Shown here piece by piece: positions 57,649 through 64,000 of a stretch of 64,000 nt of DNA. The DNA lies in NCBI GenBank assembly GCA_963281155.1, contig CAUJLY010000003.1, forward strand, positions 3,100,001 through 3,164,000, in the 5' to 3' direction. A program made the translations under genes and the position numbers. Position 1 is the stretch's first letter. Every line of letters begins with the position of its first letter. The notes below the pieces were generated by a model. It worked only from the letters and a program-made list of their open reading frames with translations. It was not told the DNA's origin and did not search any database. The DNA comes from Rhabditophanes sp. KR3021. Its lineage: Eukaryota; Nematoda; Chromadorea; Rhabditida; Alloionematidae.

Positions 57649-60241
57649 ATGTTATCAAGACTTAGCCTCGCATCTAGTCGCTCTTTGAGTGTCTCCTCAG
57701 TTGCCTCAGCCAACACTGTCAAGTTGTGGATAGATGGAAAAGCCGTTGAATCAAAGACCAAAAACTTTGTCGATTTGACAAACCCAGCAACGAATGAAGT
57801 TATTTCTAGAGTTCCATTGGCTACTCAAGATGAAATGGCTACTGCCGTTGAATCTTGCAAAAAGGCATACTCATCCTGGAAGAATGTACCGATCTTGACT
57901 CGCCAACAAGTTTTCTTTAATCTTCAAGCTATTGTTAAGAGAGATATGAAAAAATTAGCTGCTAACATTACTTTAGAACAAGGAAAAACTTTGCCTGACG
58001 CAGAGGGTGATGTCGGTCGTGGACTTCAAGTTATCGAACATGCCTGTTCCGCCGGATCAATTTTGATGGGTGAAACTATGGCTAATGTAAGCAAAGATAT
58101 GGATACTTACTCATTCAGATACCCACTTGGGGTTACAGCCGGAATTTGCCCCTTTAATTTCCCTGGTAACTGATCTTTCATTTAAATTAAAAAGAGGGCC
58201 AAAATATTAAAAGTAGAACAAAAACGTAAATTAAATGTCAGAAGTATTTTTAAGCTCGATCATCATTTTGATTAAGATGCCAGCAACAGCACATGCATTG
58301 GCATGATCGAGAAGGCATACTTCAGGCATACTACACTTCCATGATAGCAATTGATGCTTGAATCTTTAAACTAAGATAAACTCCAGTTTTAGTGAGTGGA
58401 CAATTAAAATAGAGAGACAATAATTAGTAAACGTCATAAGTTAAATAACATCATAAATATATTGAAAGGCGGACAATTAAACATAACTAATATTTGAATT
58501 TCAAAAATGTAATATAACTAATGATATTGCAGGTATTTTAAAAACTAATTTAATATTTTACTAAATATGCAGATATAATTTGTATTTAAAAATCAAATTC
58601 ATTATTAATCATGTTTGTTTATTTTAGCAATGGTTCCCCTGTGGATGTTCCCATTAGCAGTGGTTGGCGGTAACACAATGATTCTCAAGCCATCCGAACA
58701 AGATCCTGGTGCAACCTTGATGATTGCTGAAATGGCTAAAGAAGCAGGTTTGCCAGACGGTGTACTCAACATCATTCATGGAACCCACGATTCAGTCAAT
58801 TTTATCTGTGATCACCCAGATATCAAATCCATCTCCTTTGTTGGCTCTGATGTTGCAGGAAAACACATCTATGAACGTGGATGCAAAAATGGAAAGCGTG
58901 TTCAATCCAATATGGGCGCCAAAAATCACGGAATCATCATGCCCGATGCCAATAAAGAAACTACATGTAAGTTTGGTCTTCCGTAGCGATAACTAGCATT
59001 TTATAGTGAATCAACTTGTAGCCGCTGCTTTAGGAGCTGCTGGCCAACGGTGCATGGCTTTAACAACGGCTATCTTCGTTGGTGATTCCAAGTCATGGAT
59101 TCCAGGGTAAAGTTTATCTATCCTTAATTGTAACTAATAATTTTCCTTTTTAGTAAAGTTGACAACATTTATTAAAAGAAGTGAAAATTTCCCCTATATA
59201 ATTCTCAAAATCCGTCATGTAACAATTTTTTTGCAAGTTTTTAAAATGGCTCGTCAGGCCAGACATATAAAAAAGTGTCTGACCAGTTTTGTAGAAGAAA
59301 ACTAGCACTAACAGATTTTTTAAACTTCTTTTTGACAGGACGGAGGGCATAAAGGTAAAAAAGTTAGGATTTTTTAAGTCTGTGCTCGGAGAGGGCCACA
59401 AAAACAGGTTTGAGAAAAGTCGGTCTTAACCGTTTTGTAGCGCTTGAAATGTTGATTCTAATCCCATAAAGACATAACTATCAAGTGCAGAGGAAAAAAC
59501 CACACTCCCTTCCGTACTGGTATTTAAATAAACTTAATTGTTTCCTATTGTGTTAAGAATAAGTAAAAGAGTTAGTATTTTGAGACATATATTCAAAAAT
59601 TAATAACTCTTTGAAATTCTAATATTAACCTTACAGAACTCGTTGAAAAGGTTAAAAAACTTAAGGTTGGAAATGGAGCCGATTCAAATACTGATATTGG
59701 ACCTCTTATCTCTGTTAACGCCAAAAATCGTGCCATCAGTATCATTGAGTCAGCCAAAAAAGAAGGATGTGATGTTGTTTTGGACGGATCTAAGATAACG
59801 GTTAATGGATTCGAAAAAGGAAACTTCGTCGGACCAACAATCATCTGTGGAGTTAAACCCCACATGACTTGCTACAAAGAAGAAATCTTCGGACCAGCAC
59901 TCTGCGTCATGTTTGCCGATACTCTCGATGAAGCCATTGACATCATCAACAAGAATCCATATGGAAACGGAGCCGCTATCTTCACCACAAATGGAATTGC
60001 TGCTCACAGATTTACAAACTTGGTAGATGCTGGACAAGTGGGAGTAAATGTACCCATTCCAGTTCCACTTCCTCAATTCTCCTTCACTGGATCAAGAGGG
60101 TCATTCTTAGGAAGTGCCAACTTCTATGGCTCCGATGGACTTAAATTCTACACTCAATGGAAAACCATAACTCAATTCTGGAGATCTGAAGATGCCAGTC
60201 CAGAAGCCAAACCACAACTTTCCTTCCCACAATTGAAGTAA
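57649..60241 (+). CDS. alh-8: Methylmalonate-semialdehyde dehydrogenase (acylating)
   Basis: Exons 57649-58165, 58628-58966, 59022-59105 and 59637-60241 sum to 514 residues in frame. This mitochondrial enzyme (ALDH6A1 type) converts methylmalonate or malonate semialdehyde with CoA and NAD+ into propionyl-CoA or acetyl-CoA in valine and thymine/uracil breakdown. The N-terminus ([15 protein letters not shown]) is a Ser/Arg mitochondrial presequence. Key blocks: [11 protein letters not shown] around the first splice, [28 protein letters not shown], catalytic Cys in [16 protein letters not shown], and VPIPVPLP. The third donor is odd: the frame requires exon 3 to end at CCAG (59105), but the next bases are GGTAAAG, so a GT donor is one base too late. 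One G fewer would give a perfect AG|GTAAAG site. Confidence 0.92.
59107..59636. other. Long third intron of alh-8
   Basis: About 530 nt with a TTACAG acceptor; no recognisable content. A T-rich minus-strand frame of 83 codons at 59150-59401 is taken as chance. Confidence 0.35.
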
Positions 60242-60347
60242 ACAGGATAGAATAATAAGTTGCGTTTATAATTAGAATATAAAAATTAAATAAATTTATT
60301 TCTTACAAATAATTATTTCTAAACACTATTTCATCATTGTGATTTTC

Positions 60348-61004
60348 CTAAAATTTGACAGAACTAAACGATTTTTCAAGTGAATCCATTCCTTTTTTCT
60401 CCTTTTGCATCTCCGACTTCAACTTTTCAAATAAAGCCATATTTGCCTTTATCTCCTTTGTCTTAGCAGCAAGTTCATTACGTAATTTCTGGTTACTCTC
60501 CGATACATCTTTTTCAGCTCGCTCATATTTTGCAATTTCCCCATTAATTTGATTCAGTTTTTTATCATTTTCTACTCTTTGATTCATCTATAAATAACGA
60601 AAATATTTATCAATGTAATAATAGACTTACATTTTTGGAGTGTCTTTTGGACAAGTTTTTAAGAATCTCGTCGGTAGGTTTGACAGTAGAAATGAAATTA
60701 TCACCAAATGATGTTCCAACCTCGTCAATGATGTCGCCCTCATTCCAAAAAAGGTGCTTTAAGGTAGCATACCGGGAAGCATCTAAACACAGTGCCTTAA
60801 CATGTTTCTTCAAACAAACGGGACATTCGTTTATCAAACCATTGCCAAACGTTTCTAAAGAGATATATACCCTCAAAAACTAGTAAACATACCTAATTTT
60901 GAGCATTTTAAACATATAAAATCTTTGCATTCGAGTCTCAGAAATTGCTTTTGAGTTGAACTGGCTTGAACACCACAACTCATGCAATGGAGCCAATGGG
61001 ACAT
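60348..61004 (-). CDS. ZHP/RNF212-like meiotic RING protein
   Basis: Exons 61004-60893, 60854-60631 and 60587-60348 join in frame to 191 residues. The N-terminal RING-like cysteines are HCMSCGV, RLECKDFICLKCSKL and NECPVCLKKHVKAL. The spacing with a second CPxC pair followed by a short KALCLDASRY/LKHLF stretch matches the Zip3/RNF212/ZHP crossover-regulator family. A coiled coil follows (LNQINGEIAKYERAEKDV to MQKEKKGM). Family role: SUMO or ubiquitin E3 at the synaptonemal complex, controlling crossover number; nematodes have several (ZHP-1 to ZHP-4). Which paralogue this is cannot be told. Short for the family, with no long Ser-rich tail. Confidence 0.75.
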
Positions 61005-61631
61005 GATTGATATTAATTACACCAAAATGTGTAATTCAAATTACTTTTCTTACTAGAACAGCATTGGGAGAGGGTCTATCTGTAACGTAAATTAATGAAA
61101 TACTATGATCAGCTTATGTAATTTATAGATATAGTATGAGAAATCTTTAACAAATAATAAAAATTGGTTGTCATTTACTGACAATAAATGCTGATGTTGT
61201 ATCAAATTATTTTGTATGAGTTTACAAATAATCAGAATGTCGTATTAACAAACATCTAATATATATGTATCTTAAAAACTTAATAACATCTTTATCCAAG
61301 CAATTTCTGATATAGATTCTAAACCTATTATATTACTTAACTATGTAGTTTTCATATAACCTATTTACTTTATTCTATAATTGTTATATTATTAACATAG
61401 TAATAATGTACGTATTTATAATTTATTACATATATATATTGAGGTTTTTTTAAACAAAAATATGGTCATTATCGTATATAACTGTTTGTCTTTATTCACA
61501 ACTTGCACATGTAGTGTTTTTGTTTTGTAGCACAAACGGATCTTGTATTTGACATTTGATTTAGGTAACAATAAGTCGAGAGTGATTGTATTTAAACAAT
61601 TATTTTTACATGATTCTCCAATTTAATATAT
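61005..61631. other. Intergenic spacer
   Basis: Strongly AT-rich, poly-AT tract around 61370-61440; no gene. Confidence 0.35.
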
Positions 61632-61826
61632 ATGAATATGCTGATTATTTTGATGCCTATTTATTTTATTATTCAAACTTATGCTTCCATGTCAGTAGTA
61701 CAAGTTGTTCTTGGCATGAAATTTAACTTCGAGTTCCAAAGTAGATTCAGATATATTTACCGCGAAAGAAATGGAGTATCTTTTCCTTATTATAGGTTGC
61801 TCATTTACCAAAAACGGAAATATTAG
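61632..61826 (+). CDS. Small secreted basic/aromatic peptide, 64 residues
   Basis: A single 64-codon frame beginning MNMLIILMPIYFIIQ, with TYASMS completing a signal peptide, then a basic, aromatic mature part of about 45 residues (KFNFEFQSRFRYIYRER, YYRLLIYQKRKY) without cysteines. A second ATG six bases on (61638) is an alternative start. It resembles no known family. A TATA-like TATTTAAA lies about 43 nt upstream (near 61589), like the other small secreted genes here. The short size and AT-rich context leave some doubt. Confidence 0.45.
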   Translation: MNMLIILMPIYFIIQTYASMSVVQVVLGMKFNFEFQSRFRYIYRERNGVSFPYYRLLIYQKRKY

Positions 61827-62380
61827 ATTCCAACCCATGCTTCATGCAATTTTAAAGGCATACTTATAAGATGACTGAATCAGATTATGGAACTTATTCT
61901 GTGGAATGAGAAAAATGGTTGGCTAAAATGTACCTGTTAAATTAAAAATTAGACTAATTACTTGTTATTTTGTAATGGACTTTACCGTTAAATAATCTTA
62001 TGTTAAATATTTCTTAATGTTTTTAATTTTTATATCTAAATGATATATTGTAAAACATACTTTATTTTCTTGTGTTATATTAAAAGTCTATTTTCGATGT
62101 TTGACGTCAGAGTGGAAATGCTAGTTACTTTCCCCCAACACGTCGAATGTTCGATATTCTTTAATGATTATACAAATTTTTCACGACTCTTTCGAGAATG
62201 AATGTTAACAAGTAGTCATTGTTACAATGAAAAGAAGTTTTTTTTAATTAATTTTTGTAATATTTTAGTTCTAGTAACAACAACTTGACACAAAAGAAAT
62301 AAGTAAGAAATAGATTTTATTAACAAAACACACTATTTAACGCAAACTAAATAATTTTATGATAATGTAACAATAACAGA
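61827..62380. other. Intergenic spacer
   Basis: AT-rich convergent spacer, no gene seen. Confidence 0.35.
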
Positions 62381-62944
62381 TTATTCCGAACGCTTGCTGC
62401 CTCCGAACAATTGAACAGTATCAGCAATAATACGGGTATTTCTGATCTTTTCTCCATTATCTTTGACAGTATCGGTAACTGAGATACGGCCTGTTACATA
62501 AAGTCGTGTTCCTAAAATAATAAAAATAAGTTTATAAAATTTATAAACTAATAAATTACCCTTGTTGACAGCTTTCTTGATAAATTCAACAGCTCTTCCA
62601 AATACCAAGACATTGTGATAATCGGTGAAAGAGCTAATTTCTCCGTTGGCTTTGCGGTTTTCAATGTTAGTAGCAACTTGGAGTGAAGCAAATTCGGTAT
62701 TATTGGTGGCATTTTGACGGATGATTGGGTCAGCAGTAACTCCTCCGATAATTTCAGCTCTGTTAACTGAAAAAGCCTGGCGTCTACGAGGCTGTTGCTC
62801 AGATGGTGAAGCATTGAAAAGTTGGTCTACATCGCCTCTGTTAGGTTTAATAGGAGTGTCATTAAACTTAACTGCAGATACGGTTAAGGCACGGACACTT
62901 CCAGCTGGAATTGATGAGATTGTTTTTAAGGTATATCTAAGCAT
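62381..62944 (-). CDS. mtss-1: Mitochondrial single-stranded DNA-binding protein
   Basis: Exons 62944-62560 and 62511-62381 encode 171 residues. The 48-nt intron is a multiple of three without a stop, so an unspliced reading is also open (187 residues), but a GT-AG splice restores the clean family sequence (AVNKG then TRLYVTGRISVTD). The N-terminus (MLRYTLKTISSIPAG) is a basic mitochondrial presequence. The SSB OB-fold follows: NRAEIIGGVTADPIIRQN, FASLQVATN, TDYHNVLVFGRAVEFI, LYVTGRISV, and NTRIIADTVQLFGGSKR. It coats mtDNA single strands during replication. Similar in length to other animal mtSSBs, without the acidic tail of bacterial SSB. Confidence 0.93.
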   Translation of the reverse strand: MLRYTLKTISSIPAGSVRALTVSAVKFNDTPIKPNRGDVDQLFNASPSEQQPRRRQAFSVNRAEIIGGVTADPIIRQNATNNTEFASLQVATNIENRKANGEISSFTDYHNVLVFGRAVEFIKKAVNKGNLLVYKFYKLIFIILGTRLYVTGRISVTDTVKDNGEKIRNTRIIADTVQLFGGSKRSE

Positions 62945-63234
62945 GTTTAAAATATAATAGCAGAATATTACTTTCGCAAAGTAATTTTAAAATATCGAAG
63001 ACAAGCCTGCTTGTTCAATTCCACTTAAGAAATAGGGTTGGAAGGTGGTGTATTTGAGAACAGTTGACTCCTCAAAAATCACGACCGATAAATTCAAGTA
63101 CAAATAGATCATGTCAATTGAGATAAGTCAAGAAGGATGAAAACAAGTTTAAAGGATTCCCTTTCATGGCAAATACATAATAACAAGGGAATTGTTGTCA
63201 GTTTAGATCATTTACATATTTTGACGTTGCAATA
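62945..63234. other. Divergent spacer between mtss-1 and the Met/Gly-rich gene
   Basis: About 290 nt, AT-rich, no obvious elements. Confidence 0.35.
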
Positions 63235-63888
63235 ATGCAAATATATTTAACAAGAGTTATTTTCATCAGTAATCTCGTGTCTGTATTTGCTCAAAGTTGG
63301 GGTTATAATGATATGTATGGAGGTTCATCCGGAATGGGTATGGGCAATTTCGGCAACTATTTCAATTGTAAGTTTTGTGTTCATTAAGATAATTTTGATT
63401 TGATAGCTTACAACAATCCTTATATGATGGGATCTGGCAGTGGCTTTGGAATGAATAATTTCATGGGAAACAACATGAACTCAATGAATGCCATGGGTAT
63501 GAATTCTATGGGAAGTGGCGGAATGAATTCCATGGGGGGTGGTGGAATGAATTATCTTTCTGGAATGGGCGGAATGAATTCGATGGGGATGAGTAACGGG
63601 ATGAATAGTATGAATTCTATGGGGGGAATAAATAACATGCTAATGCCATATAATGATTTCGGAATGAATCAGGGATCAAATTATCAAATGTTACCAACTA
63701 CACAGTCAGCAGTTTCCTCAAATACTGGTGCTTCTGTAAACTATGGAAGTGCTGGCTATCGGAATTCAAACTACCCCTCCTCGAAAATTTCAAAATATTT
63801 AAAAATGAAAGGAGCCACAACTTTCAACAATGAAAATTGCAACCCATTATTAGGCTGTATTCCGAACCAATGGAACACAAAAGTTTAA
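63235..63888 (+). CDS. Met/Gly/Asn-rich secreted repeat protein, 204 residues
   Basis: Exons 63235-63367 and 63407-63888 join at phase 1 to 204 residues. MQIYLTRVIFISNLVSVFAQ is the signal peptide; the next residues are SWGYNDMYGGSSGMGMG. The centre consists of imperfect repeats of GMNSMG type (NSMNAMGMNSMGS, GGMNSMGGGGMNY, GMGGMNSMGMS). The C-terminal 60 residues are polar with two cysteines (NCNPLLGC). The composition is that of an extracellular structural or low-complexity protein such as cuticle, eggshell or glue components, but no assignment is possible. The 15-20 per cent Met content is unusual. Confidence 0.7.
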
Positions 63889-64000
63889 TAATAATTTCAT
63901 CATCTTCCATTATTTCTAAATGTGTGACTCATTTTTCTATAAATAAAAGTAACTGTTCAAAGATTATCGTCATAACAATAAGAGAACAAATACATTCCAT

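Noticed and set aside
62511..62560. Intron-retained mtSSB reading as the true protein
   Set aside because: The 48-nt insert is AT-rich with perfect GT-AG ends, and removing it restores the conserved SSB sequence; the open read-through is chance.

Overview
The window reads as nuclear DNA of a nematode. Evidence: short introns (about 38-50 nt, GTAAG...TTTAG) in most genes, likely trans-splice acceptors just upstream of start codons, an AT-rich background, a cluster of Sra-superfamily chemoreceptors, an Srsx receptor, a LURY-1 type RYamide precursor, and clear orthologues of C. elegans cbp-1, hlh-11, fzr-1, a ceh-10/VSX factor, alh-8 and mtss-1. I do not assign a species.

Layout. 0-3 kb: edge of a membrane protein gene, a small secreted protein with a GC-AG intron, and the decayed remains of a second copy of it. 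3-10.2 kb: the complete p300/CBP acetyltransferase gene. 11.3-11.8 kb: two tandem genes for tiny cationic secreted peptides. 12.4-19.3 kb: minus-strand unknown gene, then four Sra-superfamily chemoreceptors. 21-27.6 kb: an unknown gene diverging from a short tandem-BRCT (TopBP1/Dpb11-like) gene, a tRNA-His(GTG), and the AP-4 type bHLH gene. 28.4-33.2 kb: a divergent pair of cysteine-containing secreted proteins, the luqin-like RYamide precursor and an Srsx-type GPCR. 35-40.1 kb: a mucin-like C-type-lectin-fold protein, an unknown serine-rich gene and a double-MATH BTB protein. 40.2-46.1 kb: a ZC3H4/Su(sable)-like zinc-finger gene and two divergently transcribed unknown Ser/Thr-rich proteins. 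46.4-53.1 kb: a dead trypsin-like gene, fzr-1 (Cdh1) with an antisense degenerate gene copy in its second intron, and a UDP-glycosyltransferase. 55.2-63.9 kb: a VSX-family homeobox gene, methylmalonate-semialdehyde dehydrogenase, a ZHP/RNF212-type meiotic RING gene, a small secreted protein, mitochondrial SSB and a Met/Gly-rich secreted protein.

How the genes relate. There is no single pathway. Chromatin/transcription (CBP, AP-4, VSX, ZC3H4-like), cell cycle and genome maintenance (Cdh1, tandem BRCT, ZHP-like, mtSSB), metabolism (alh-8, UGT), sensory/neuropeptide signalling (chemoreceptors, Srsx, RYamide precursor) and small secreted proteins are interleaved, as is usual in a compact nematode chromosome.

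The most striking cross-cutting observation is that six otherwise well-formed genes (two chemoreceptors, the lectin-like gene, the MATH-BTB gene, the VSX homeobox gene and alh-8) each carry exactly one small reading-frame lesion, nearly all in a homopolymer or purine-rich run. That points either to residual assembly indels or to several unusually young pseudogenes. Other points of interest are the small secreted peptide genes, the GC-AG intron gene with its dead paralogue, a Trp48-to-Tyr change in the VSX homeodomain, a missing Ile-Arg tail in Cdh1 and a three-stop antisense gene copy inside fzr-1.
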